10,834 nucleotides of DNA, from positions 1-10,834 of the forward strand of contig CAYLZN010000200.1 in assembly GCA_964387935.1 (NCBI GenBank), read 5' to 3'. Shown piece after piece: positions 1 through 6,159 of the stretch (position 1 is the stretch's first letter; every line of letters begins with the position of its first letter). This stretch comes from CAYLZN01 sp964387935 (GTDB lineage: Bacteria > Acidobacteriota > Vicinamibacteria > Vicinamibacterales > JAFNAJ01). Made by a program: the position numbers and the translations under genes. The notes below the pieces were generated by a model. That model did not search any database. It was given only the letters and a program-made list of their open reading frames with translations, and was not told the origin of the DNA.

Positions 1-260
1 ACGTACTCCATCACGATGAAGAACAGGTTGTCCTGCTTCTCTGCGGTCGTGATGGCGACGATGTTCGGGTGGTTGACGCTGGCGAGCAGGCGAGGCTCGC
101 GCAGCAGTTCGCCGAAATCGAGGTTCTGCCGGTGCGGGACCTTGATGGCGACCCGCTTGTCGATCCACGTGTCCTCGGCGAGGTAGACGGCGCCGAAGCC
201 GCCGCTGCCCAGGTGCGACAGGATGCGGTACTTCCCGAGGGACTGTCCCTTGAACAGCAT
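1..260 (-). CDS. Serine/threonine protein kinase, N-terminal part (3' end cut by window)
   Basis: This is the start of a Hanks-type (PknB-like) kinase, which transfers phosphate from ATP to Ser/Thr of target proteins. Eighty-six codons are visible from ATG at 260. Seen directly: the glycine-rich loop LGSGGFGAVYLAE at residues 17-29, the VAIK lysine (K40) that contacts ATP phosphates, a candidate helix-C glutamate in LLREPRLL (E55), and the NHPNIV stretch (63-68) typical of these kinases, ending in VMEY at the hinge. The catalytic HRD and DFG motifs and any sensor or transmembrane part lie outside the window, so activity and localisation cannot be judged. The kinase domain begins almost at residue 1, so no regulatory domain precedes it. 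No Shine-Dalgarno sequence precedes the ATG, and a TATACT hexamer ends only 9 bases upstream, so the message may be leaderless. The gene diverges from rsmE. Confidence 0.93.
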   Translation of the reverse strand, partial: MLFKGQSLGKYRILSHLGSGGFGAVYLAEDTWIDKRVAIKVPHRQNLDFGELLREPRLLASVNHPNIVAITTAEKQDNLFFIVMEY

Positions 261-269
261 CCGCGGCTG

Positions 270-277
270 AGTATAGC
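270..277. promoter_or_regulatory. Overlapping divergent -10 elements between kinase gene and rsmE
   Basis: The 30-base gap between the two divergent start codons contains AGTATAGC at 270-277. On the minus strand it reads TATACT (5 of 6 to the -10 consensus), oriented toward the kinase; I see no good -35 for it. On the plus strand it reads TATAGC (4 of 6), with TTGAAC at 250-255 as a possible -35 at 16-base spacing. Transcription toward the kinase would begin at about 260-263, on or next to the ATG. Transcription toward rsmE would begin near 284, barely upstream of its ribosome binding site. This is prediction from hexamer matches only. Confidence 0.35.
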
Positions 278-290
278 GCACGAAGGTAGA

Positions 291-1088
291 ATGCCCTGCG
301 TGATACCGCGCTGTTACGTGCCCGATGCGGCCGCCTCGGCAGGCTGTGTCGCGCTGCCCGCGCGCGAGGCTCACCACGTGATCCACGTGATGCGCCTCGG
401 CGAGGGGGCCGCCCTTCGCGTGTTCGACGGGGCCGGTCACGAGTGGCACGCGCGACTCGCGCGCGAGGGGAGGCACGACCTGGTCGCCGTCCTCGGCGAG
501 GCGGCGCGCCCGGTGGCCGAACCACCCGCGCGCATCACCCTCGCCCAGGCCGTGCTGAAGGCCGAGTACATGGACGACGCGGTGCGCGATGCCAGCATGA
601 TCGGCGTCGCCGCGATTCAGCCCCTGGCGACGTCGCGTTCGGCGGCCGGACTCGGCGAGGCCCGGGTGACGCGTCAGGTCGATCGATGGCAGCGCGTCGC
701 GATCGCGTCCGTGAAGCAGTGTGGCCGGGCCGTGGTGCCCCGCGTCGAGCGCCCGCGCCCCCTCCACGAGTGGCTGTCTGCGCTGTCAGCCGATCCGGCG
801 CTGAAGCTCGTGCTGGCCGAGCCGGCCGTGCGCAGGGCAGGGGCGGGCGAGCCCGACCTGCACGCCTGGCGCGTTCGTGCGGAGCAGGGGGGCGCCATCG
901 TCCTCGTCGGACCGGAAGGTGGTTGGAGTGCCGAGGAAATCGACAGGGCCCGGCACGAGGGATTCACGCCCTGGACGGTGAGTCCACGGGTCCTGCGGGC
1001 CGACGCCGTGCCCGTCGTCGCGCTGTCGGTACTGCTCTACGCCTGGGAGCGTCCCAGCGCCAGCGCCACCCAGTCGTCTTCGTCGTAG
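291..1088 (+). CDS. rsmE: 16S rRNA m3U1498 methyltransferase RsmE
   Basis: RsmE uses S-adenosylmethionine to methylate N3 of U1498 in 16S rRNA. It is a SPOUT-fold (trefoil-knot) enzyme that normally acts as a dimer on the small subunit. The predicted protein is 265 residues, slightly above the usual 240-250. An N-terminal PUA-like region (RCYVP, then AREAHHVIHVMRLGEG) precedes the SPOUT domain. The diagnostic AdoMet loops are LVGPEGGWS (205-213) and SPRVLRADAVP (231-241, family form PRxLRxET or similar). Upstream helical signals such as QAVLKAEYMDDAVRDASMIG also fit. I chose ATG 291 because GAAGG ends 4 bases before it; GTG at 300 is the alternative. The frame stays open upstream, but that part lies over the kinase gene. 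The C-terminal tail (RPSASATQSSSS) lies in a 52-base antisense overlap with prmA. It is the only plus-strand gene here. Confidence 0.93.
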   Translation: MPCVIPRCYVPDAAASAGCVALPAREAHHVIHVMRLGEGAALRVFDGAGHEWHARLAREGRHDLVAVLGEAARPVAEPPARITLAQAVLKAEYMDDAVRDASMIGVAAIQPLATSRSAAGLGEARVTRQVDRWQRVAIASVKQCGRAVVPRVERPRPLHEWLSALSADPALKLVLAEPAVRRAGAGEPDLHAWRVRAEQGGAIVLVGPEGGWSAEEIDRARHEGFTPWTVSPRVLRADAVPVVALSVLLYAWERPSASATQSSSS

Positions 1089-1930
1089 CGCGCCAGCACG
1101 GCGAAATCCTCGAAAGCGTCGGTGACGAGCGGCACCTGGTCCCGCGTGAACCCGCTGACGATCAACCGGCCTTCCGGTCGCACGAGGCGCCTGATGGCGG
1201 CCGAATGCTGACGCAGGACCCAGGCGGTCAGGTTGGCCAGCACCACGTCGCCAGCCGCGATGGAATCACCGTCGCCGCCCGCGAGATCGGCGCTCCGCAC
1301 GTCGACGTCCACCGAGAGGGCGTTGCGGGTCGCATTGTCAACGGCCGCGGCCACCGAGTCCGGGTCGTGATCGAAGGCCACGACCTGGCGGGCGCCGAGA
1401 CGGGCCGCGGCCAGCGCCAGCACCCCGGAGCCTGTACCGATGTCGATCACGCGCGCCCCGTCAAGGGCCTGGGCCTGGAGGGCCTCCAGGCAGAGGCGGG
1501 TGGACTGGTGGTGGCCCGTGCCGAAGCCCATGGACGGCTCGATGACGAGCACCAGCGGGCGGGTGGCCTCGGAAGTGTCGTCGGCGCCCGACGGCGGCAC
1601 GTCCCACGGCGGGGCCACGACGAGCCGGCCCACACGCACCGCGCGCAGTTCCTGCTGGACCCGCACCGCCCAGCCTTCGTCCTCGACCTCGATGGGTTGG
1701 ACCGACGCCTCGTGACCGAGCGCTGCGTGGAGAGTGGCCACGGCCCGATCGCGGATGGACGCCTCGTCGAAGTAGATGCGCCAGTGCCGGCCGTCCTCCT
1801 CGTCTTCGACGGCCATCGGCGCCAGGTCGTCGAGCAGGAGGGCGAGCCGATCGCCGAAGCCCTCACCGTGGGCGGCTCCCGGCCGCGTGAGCGCGATCGC
1901 GGGCCAGGCGCGGGACACCGGGTCAGCCAA
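1037..1930 (-). CDS. prmA: Ribosomal protein L11 methyltransferase PrmA
   Basis: PrmA methylates amino groups of ribosomal protein L11 using S-adenosylmethionine. The 297-residue product has a divergent N-terminal recognition domain (about 1-120) and a class I methyltransferase domain. Visible motifs are EPSMGFGTGHHQST (131-144, the PrmA-type FGTGxHxTT segment), the AdoMet motif DIGTGSGVLALAAARLGA (163-180), the acidic end of strand 2 (FDHDPDS, 186-192) and LANLT (231-235) for the catalytic-loop region. The start is TTG at 1930, chosen because AAGGA lies 5 bases upstream and the reading matches the usual short N-terminus; GTG four codons later is possible. The gene overlaps the end of dnaJ by 8 bases and is last in the hrcA-grpE-dnaJ-prmA operon, so it is probably heat-inducible with it. 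Its last 17 codons lie opposite the end of rsmE. Confidence 0.92.
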   Translation of the reverse strand: MADPVSRAWPAIALTRPGAAHGEGFGDRLALLLDDLAPMAVEDEEDGRHWRIYFDEASIRDRAVATLHAALGHEASVQPIEVEDEGWAVRVQQELRAVRVGRLVVAPPWDVPPSGADDTSEATRPLVLVIEPSMGFGTGHHQSTRLCLEALQAQALDGARVIDIGTGSGVLALAAARLGARQVVAFDHDPDSVAAAVDNATRNALSVDVDVRSADLAGGDGDSIAAGDVVLANLTAWVLRQHSAAIRRLVRPEGRLIVSGFTRDQVPLVTDAFEDFAVLARYDEDDWVALALGRSQA

Positions 1931-3053
1931 AGATGTCCTTCACGCGCTCGAAGAAGGGCTTGTCGGCGCCGTTGCGGTCCCCGGCGGCCTCGAAGGTGCG
2001 CGCCAGCTCCTCGAGCAGCTTTTTCTGTTCGCGGGTCAGCTTCGACGGGATGTCGGGCTTGACGACGACGAACAGATCGCCGCGCCCGCGGCCGGACACG
2101 TTGGGAACGCCTCGGCCTCGGAGCCGGAACACCGTGTCGGCCTGGGTGCCCGCGGGGAGTTCCAGCGTCGCGGCCGCGTCGAGCGTCGGCACGTCGGTCT
2201 TGCCGCCGAGCGCCAGCGTCGGGAACGGCACCCTGAGCTCGCAATACAGGTCGTCACCATCGCGCTTGAAGTGGGGGTGTTCCTTGACGTGGACGACGAC
2301 GTAGAGATCGCCCGGGGGGCCGCCGGCCTGCCCGTGCTCGCCTTCGCCGTACAGGCGCAGTCGCTGACCGGTGGCGACGCCCGCCGGGATCTTGACGGTG
2401 AGCTTCCGCTCCTGAGGAATCCGCCCGGCGCCGCGGCACTTCGCGCACGGTTTGGTGATGACACGCCCCGTGCCGCGGCACTTCCCGCAGGTTCGGGCCA
2501 CGGTGAAGAAGCCCTGCTGGAATCGCAGCTGCCCGTGTCCGTTGCACTGGCGGCAGGTTTCAGGGCCCGCGCCATCGGCCGCCCCGGACCCGCGGCACGT
2601 CTCGCAGGCTTCCTCGCGGGGAATCTGAATCGTGGTCTCGAGGCCCTTCGCGGATTCCTCGAACTCGATCTCGAGGTCGTATCGCAGGTCGGACCCTCGC
2701 ATGGGGCCGCCGCGGCGTCGGCCACCGAACAGATCTCCGAACCCGAAGAAGTCGCCGAGACCGCCCAGGATGTCCCCGAAGTCAGCGAAGATGGTCGGGT
2801 CGAACCCGACGTCGCCGGGGCCGCCCGCGCCGACGCCGGCATGGCCAAACCGGTCGTAGGCCGCGCGCTTCTGCGCGTCGGCGAGCACCGCGTACGCCTC
2901 CGCCGCCTCCTTGAAGTGCTCCTCCGCGTCGTGGTTCCCGGGGTTGCGGTCCGGATGGTATTTGAGCGCCAGCTTGCGGTAGGCGCTCTTGATCTCGCCG
3001 TCGGAGGCCTGGCGGTCGACCCCGAGCACGTCGTAATAGTCGCGCTTCGTCAC
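1923..3053 (-). CDS. dnaJ: Chaperone DnaJ (Hsp40, type I)
   Basis: DnaJ delivers unfolded clients to DnaK and stimulates its ATPase in the cytoplasm. The 376-residue protein has the full type I layout. The J domain is at 4-70 with the HPD tripeptide at 33-35. A Gly/Phe-rich region follows (about 71-118, ending in FGFGDLFGG). The zinc-binding domain has four CxxCxGxG repeats (cysteines 150/153, 167/170, 189/192, 203/206), all intact. C-terminal substrate-binding barrels follow (about 215-335), then a charged tail. The start is GTG at 3053, because the J domain begins immediately (KRDYYDVLGV). Its GTGA overlaps the grpE stop by 4 bases, so translation is probably coupled, and only a weak AGG lies upstream. 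It belongs to the HrcA operon, but dnaK is not beside it. Confidence 0.97.
   Translation of the reverse strand: MTKRDYYDVLGVDRQASDGEIKSAYRKLALKYHPDRNPGNHDAEEHFKEAAEAYAVLADAQKRAAYDRFGHAGVGAGGPGDVGFDPTIFADFGDILGGLGDFFGFGDLFGGRRRGGPMRGSDLRYDLEIEFEESAKGLETTIQIPREEACETCRGSGAADGAGPETCRQCNGHGQLRFQQGFFTVARTCGKCRGTGRVITKPCAKCRGAGRIPQERKLTVKIPAGVATGQRLRLYGEGEHGQAGGPPGDLYVVVHVKEHPHFKRDGDDLYCELRVPFPTLALGGKTDVPTLDAAATLELPAGTQADTVFRLRGRGVPNVSGRGRGDLFVVVKPDIPSKLTREQKKLLEELARTFEAAGDRNGADKPFFERVKDIFG
1936..1940 (-). promoter_or_regulatory. Shine-Dalgarno AAGGA deciding the TTG start of prmA
   Basis: On the minus strand AAGGA sits inside the last codons of dnaJ, 5 bases before TTG 1930. It is the best ribosome binding site near the prmA start and favours TTG over the downstream GTG (1918), which would be 17 bases away. 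Confidence 0.6.
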
Positions 3054-3634
3054 GCTGTGGCTACCTGCACTCTTGCAGGACGCAGGAGGCGGTCGCCCAG
3101 CGTGTACCCGGGGCTGTACACGACGACGATCTCGCCGTCGGCGTGGTCGCTGGCCGGCACCCGCGAGACCGCCTCGTGGACATGCGGGTCGAACATCTCG
3201 CCGAGCGGGTTCAGCACGGCGACACCTCGCCTGGCGAGCACGTCCAGCAGCCGCCGATGGATCAGCTCCACCCCCTGGCGGAAGCTGTCGGGCGAGCCGG
3301 CGTGATCGACGCCCAACGCCCGGGCGAAGTCATCGACGACCGGCAGCAGCTCCGTGATCAGTTCGCCGGCGACGTGGTCCGCGAGCTCGCGCTTCTCTTT
3401 CTCCACGCGTCGCCGGTAGTTGTCGAACTCCGCGGTCTTGCGGAGCAGGAGATCCCGGTAGTCGTCCCGTTCCCGGGCGACGGTCGTGGCCTCGTGGTTC
3501 ACTGCGGTGGTTCGGTCCCCGGGGACGGACACCGTGGTGTCGGGCGATTCGCCCGTATCGACGATGGACTCCCCGGGTGAGGCGCTGGAGGCTGCGGCGC
3601 CCTGGGGGCTGGTGTGGTCATGCGACGGGATCAT
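3050..3634 (-). CDS. grpE: Nucleotide exchange factor GrpE
   Basis: GrpE releases ADP from DnaK and so resets the chaperone cycle in the cytoplasm; it works as a dimer. From ATG 3634 the product has 194 residues: a poorly conserved acidic/Ser/Thr-rich N-terminus (1-45), a long coiled-coil helix (about 48-95, including RKTAEFDNYRRRVEKEK), the four-helix-bundle part (ELLPVVDDFARAL) and the C-terminal beta domain with MFDPHVHEAV and the closing signature GYTLGDRLLRPARVQV. I chose ATG 3634 because GAGGGAG lies 9 bases upstream. The alternative is GTG 3652, six codons earlier, whose GTGA overlaps the hrcA stop exactly as dnaJ overlaps grpE; it lacks a ribosome binding site but could be coupled. 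The start is therefore uncertain, the identity is not. Confidence 0.96.
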   Translation of the reverse strand: MIPSHDHTSPQGAAASSASPGESIVDTGESPDTTVSVPGDRTTAVNHEATTVARERDDYRDLLLRKTAEFDNYRRRVEKEKRELADHVAGELITELLPVVDDFARALGVDHAGSPDSFRQGVELIHRRLLDVLARRGVAVLNPLGEMFDPHVHEAVSRVPASDHADGEIVVVYSPGYTLGDRLLRPARVQVATA

Positions 3635-3643
3635 GCCTGGGTT

Positions 3644-3650
3644 CTCCCTC
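3644..3650 (-). promoter_or_regulatory. Ribosome binding site favouring ATG start of grpE
   Basis: GAGGGAG on the minus strand overlaps the hrcA stop codon and lies 9 bases upstream of ATG 3634. It supports the shorter grpE reading over GTG 3652. Confidence 0.5.
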
Positions 3651-4740
3651 ACGAATTCGGGTGAGCGGGATCGGCGAGCACGCGCCCCAGCAGGCGGGCC
3701 GCGCGCTCGACGGCGCTGATGGCCCGTGGATAGCGCATCCGCGTCGGACCGATCACGCCGACCGCCGCGTTGTCGTCACCGCCTTCGAGGCTCGAGGCCA
3801 CGAGGGAGTAGCCTTGCAGTTCCGGCGACAGATGCTCACCGCCGATGATGACGGTCAACCCCGGGCCTTCGATGTACTCCGTCAGGAGCAGGAGCAGCCG
3901 ATGCTTCTCCTCGATCATCGTCAGGAGCGAGCGCAGGCGCGTCATCGAGAGTTCGGGCTCGTCGTCGGCGACCTGGTCCACGAGCGAGGAGGTCCCGTGC
4001 ACGAACAGCTGGCCCTGACTGGTGACCTCGGCGAGCGAGCCCGCCGTGAGTTCCAGGATCCGCGCGAGCAACTGGTCGTAGGTGGCCCGCTCCTCGAACA
4101 TGCGGGAGGTCAACGTCAGACGGATCTCGTCGAGCGGCTTGCCGCCGAACTCCTCGTTCAGATACCTCGCGGCGCGTGACAGGTCGTCGGGCGTCACGGG
4201 TTCCTTGACGGTGACGGGCTTGTGCGAGACCTGGCCGCTCGTGGCGACGATGACCACCAGCACGCGCGTCGCGCTGAGGATCACGAAGTCGATGTGCTTC
4301 AGCGTCGTGGCCCGGCTGGCGCGCGCCAGGACGAACCCGAGGTGCGTCGAGCTGCGCGACAGTTCCTGGGACACCGAGTCGAGCACGTCTTCGACCGAGC
4401 CGGCGAGCCGGAGCCGCTCCTCCGCGGAGGCGGTTGGTCGCATCGGGCGACGCGACTCGAGCAACTGGTCCACGTACAGCCGGTAGGCGAGGTCCGTGGG
4501 GACACGTCCGGCCGACGTATGGGGCTGACGCACGAGGCCGAACTCCTCGAGTACGGCCAGGACGTTGCGCACGGTGGCCGACGACACGTCGAGGCCGCAG
4601 TGTTCGGCGAGCCACAGCGACGACACGGGCTCCCCGCGCTCGATGTACTCCCTGACGAGCGTCGCCAGGATGCGACGATTCCGTTCCGAGAGTGTCGGCC
4701 GCGCGCTCGACCCGCCGCGACCCGTGCCGGACGTACTCAT
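3649..4740 (-). CDS. hrcA: Heat-inducible transcription repressor HrcA
   Basis: HrcA represses class I heat-shock genes by binding the CIRCE operator as a dimer. In studied species its folding depends on GroEL, which links repression to chaperone availability. The 363-residue product has an N-terminal winged helix (about 17-80). Within it are LSERNRRILATLVREYIERG, the recognition part SSATVRNVLAVLEEFGLV and the family signature QPHTSAGRVPTDLAYRLYVD. A dimerisation/GAF-like domain and an inserted domain follow (about 100-345), and the C-terminus has GPTRMRYPRAISAVE, close to the usual GPxRMxYxxV. The length is typical. The start is ATG 4740, immediately next to the CIRCE element. It is the first gene of the hrcA-grpE-dnaJ-prmA operon and should repress itself and the genes behind it. 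Confidence 0.97.
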   Translation of the reverse strand: MSTSGTGRGGSSARPTLSERNRRILATLVREYIERGEPVSSLWLAEHCGLDVSSATVRNVLAVLEEFGLVRQPHTSAGRVPTDLAYRLYVDQLLESRRPMRPTASAEERLRLAGSVEDVLDSVSQELSRSSTHLGFVLARASRATTLKHIDFVILSATRVLVVIVATSGQVSHKPVTVKEPVTPDDLSRAARYLNEEFGGKPLDEIRLTLTSRMFEERATYDQLLARILELTAGSLAEVTSQGQLFVHGTSSLVDQVADDEPELSMTRLRSLLTMIEEKHRLLLLLTEYIEGPGLTVIIGGEHLSPELQGYSLVASSLEGGDDNAAVGVIGPTRMRYPRAISAVERAARLLGRVLADPAHPNS

Positions 4741-4766
4741 TAGCAGTCAACCCCCGCGAGTGCTAA
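4740..4766 (-). promoter_or_regulatory. CIRCE operator (HrcA binding site)
   Basis: Read on the minus strand the site is TTAGCACTC, 9 bases, GACTGCTAA. The consensus is TTAGCACTC-N9-GAGTGCTAA, so the promoter-proximal arm is perfect, the spacer length is exact and the start-proximal arm has one mismatch. The last A of the operator is the A of the hrcA ATG. The site overlaps the predicted transcription start and therefore lies in the message as well as in DNA. Its presence directly in front of hrcA indicates autoregulation of the operon. Confidence 0.95.
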
Positions 4767-4769
4767 GTC

Positions 4770-4778
4770 AGTATAGCA
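4770..4778 (-). promoter_or_regulatory. Extended -10 promoter of the hrcA operon
   Basis: On the minus strand TGCTATACT matches an extended -10 (TGn followed by TATACT, 5 of 6). No convincing -35 is present at 16-18 bases, which extended -10 promoters tolerate. The predicted start (about 4761-4764) falls in the first CIRCE arm, so HrcA would block initiation. The element lies in the 47-base gap after the amidohydrolase stop. Read-through from that co-oriented gene could also supply some transcript. Confidence 0.6.
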
Positions 4779-4787
4779 GACGCCGCG

Positions 4788-6122
4788 TCAGAGTCCCGCC
4801 CGCGCCGCGAGCTGCCGCGCCTCCGCCCGAGCCTCGGCGGCGACGGCGGGCGCGTCGAGTCCGGTGAGGGTGCCCTCGTCCACGAGCAGCCGTCCATCCA
4901 CGGCGGCCAGTCGCACGTCCGAGCCCTGCGCCGCGTACACCAGCGTGGACCAGGGGTCGGGGCCCGGTGCGAGGTGGGGAGCGGTTGTGTCTACGAGGAT
5001 GACGTCGGCGCGCAGGCCTGGCTCGAGGCGGCCGATCTCATGCTCGAGGCCCAGGGCCCGCGCGCCCTCGCGCGTGGCCATGTACACGACCTCGCGCGCC
5101 GTCACCCGGCCTGGTCCGCACCGCATGGCCTGGAGCGTCGCCGCGAGGCGCATCTCGCTGAACATGTCCAGCCGGTTGTTGCAGGCCGCGCCGTCGGCGC
5201 CCAGCGACACGGGGATGCCTCGGGACCGCAGCTCCGGGATCGGCGCGATCCCGGACCCGAGTTTCAGGTTCGATCCGGGACAGTGCAGGACGTGGACGCC
5301 CCGCTCCGCCATGAGCGCCTGCTCGACGTCATCCACCCAGATGCAGTGTGCGACGCAGAGTCGCGAGGAGGCGAGACCCGTGGCGGCGAGGTAGGCCATG
5401 TTCCGCATCCCGGTCCGGGACTGGATCAGCGCGACCTCGTCGCGCGACTCCGACGCGTGCGTGTGGACGAGGAGCCCCTCGCGCGTCGCGGCCGACGCGG
5501 TCGCTTCGAGCAGGTCGCGCGTGCACGACACGGCGAAGCGCGGTGCCAGCGCCGCGCGCAGCCGGCCCGCGGCCGCGCCCTGCCAGCGGCGATGCAGCGC
5601 CAGACTCTCGTCGAGCGCGGTCTGCGCCGTCTCGTGGAGGCGCGTCGGGGCCTCCGGCGCCCGGACGTCCATCATGCACTTGCCGATCGTCGCGCGCAGG
5701 CCGGTCTCCGCGACCGCGTCGAACACCGCGTCCGTGTCGTGCACGGTCTCCATGGTCAGGACGCAGGTGGTGCCCGTGCGCAGCAGTTCGGCCGCGGCGA
5801 GCCGCGCCGACGCGCGCAGCGACGTCGTCGTGTGCGCCGCCTCGAGCGGCCACACGCGCGTCCGCAACCAGTCGAGCAGCACGAGATCGTCGGCGAGGCC
5901 CCTGAAGATCGTCTGGCAGAGGTGGACGTGGGTCTGCACGAAGCCGGGCAGCACCAGGCCTCCCCGGGCATCGATCACGCGGACGAACGGGCCGGGGTGA
6001 TGCTCGGCCGCTGGGCCGACGGCGGCGATCCGTCCGTCGACCACGGCCAGTCCTCCCCGGAGGACGGAGCCGGCATCGTCAATCGGCAGCAGGGTGGCGT
6101 TGCGGATCAGCCACGCGTCCAC
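4788..6122 (-). CDS. Metal-dependent amidohydrolase, probable purine or 5'-deoxyadenosine/MTA/SAH-type deaminase
   Basis: This is a cytoplasmic amidohydrolase-superfamily enzyme of the ATZ/TRZ branch, which removes an amino group (or chloride) from purine-like or triazine rings. The 444 residues show the complete metal site: HVH (H65, H67) in PGFVQTHVHLCQTIFRG, HTHASE (H222 and E225), AHC (H259) and D310 in LGADGAACNNRLDMFSEMR. The NNxLDMFxEMR form is most like deaminases of 5'-methylthioadenosine, S-adenosylhomocysteine or 5'-deoxyadenosine. Guanine or 8-oxoguanine deaminase remains possible, given the neighbouring xdhC. Substrate cannot be fixed from sequence. The GTG start at 6122 has GGAG 7 bases upstream. 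It is the last gene of the isomerase-xdhC group, 37 bases after xdhC. Confidence 0.85.
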   Translation of the reverse strand: MDAWLIRNATLLPIDDAGSVLRGGLAVVDGRIAAVGPAAEHHPGPFVRVIDARGGLVLPGFVQTHVHLCQTIFRGLADDLVLLDWLRTRVWPLEAAHTTTSLRASARLAAAELLRTGTTCVLTMETVHDTDAVFDAVAETGLRATIGKCMMDVRAPEAPTRLHETAQTALDESLALHRRWQGAAAGRLRAALAPRFAVSCTRDLLEATASAATREGLLVHTHASESRDEVALIQSRTGMRNMAYLAATGLASSRLCVAHCIWVDDVEQALMAERGVHVLHCPGSNLKLGSGIAPIPELRSRGIPVSLGADGAACNNRLDMFSEMRLAATLQAMRCGPGRVTAREVVYMATREGARALGLEHEIGRLEPGLRADVILVDTTAPHLAPGPDPWSTLVYAAQGSDVRLAAVDGRLLVDEGTLTGLDAPAVAAEARAEARQLAARAGL

Positions 6123-6159
6123 GGCGTCTCTCCAGTCCGGGAGGCGGAGGCGGACAGGG

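Noticed and set aside
69..290. N-terminal extension of rsmE upstream of ATG 291
   Set aside because: The frame is open but lies wholly opposite the kinase coding sequence and 30-base gap, and RsmE family proteins begin near RCYVP.
443..2062. Plus-strand open frame (539 codons) across rsmE and prmA
   Set aside because: Arg/Gly/Pro-rich shadow of rsmE in another frame and of prmA on the other strand; no domain and no ribosome binding site.
3054..3090. Short inverted repeat around CTGCAAGAGTGCAG near the grpE end as a dnaK-related operator
   Set aside because: It lies inside grpE codons, does not match CIRCE, and is too short to distinguish from chance.
1776..3305. Plus-strand open frame (509 codons) opposite dnaJ
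   Set aside because: Antisense shadow of dnaJ and parts of its neighbours, which have complete motifs.
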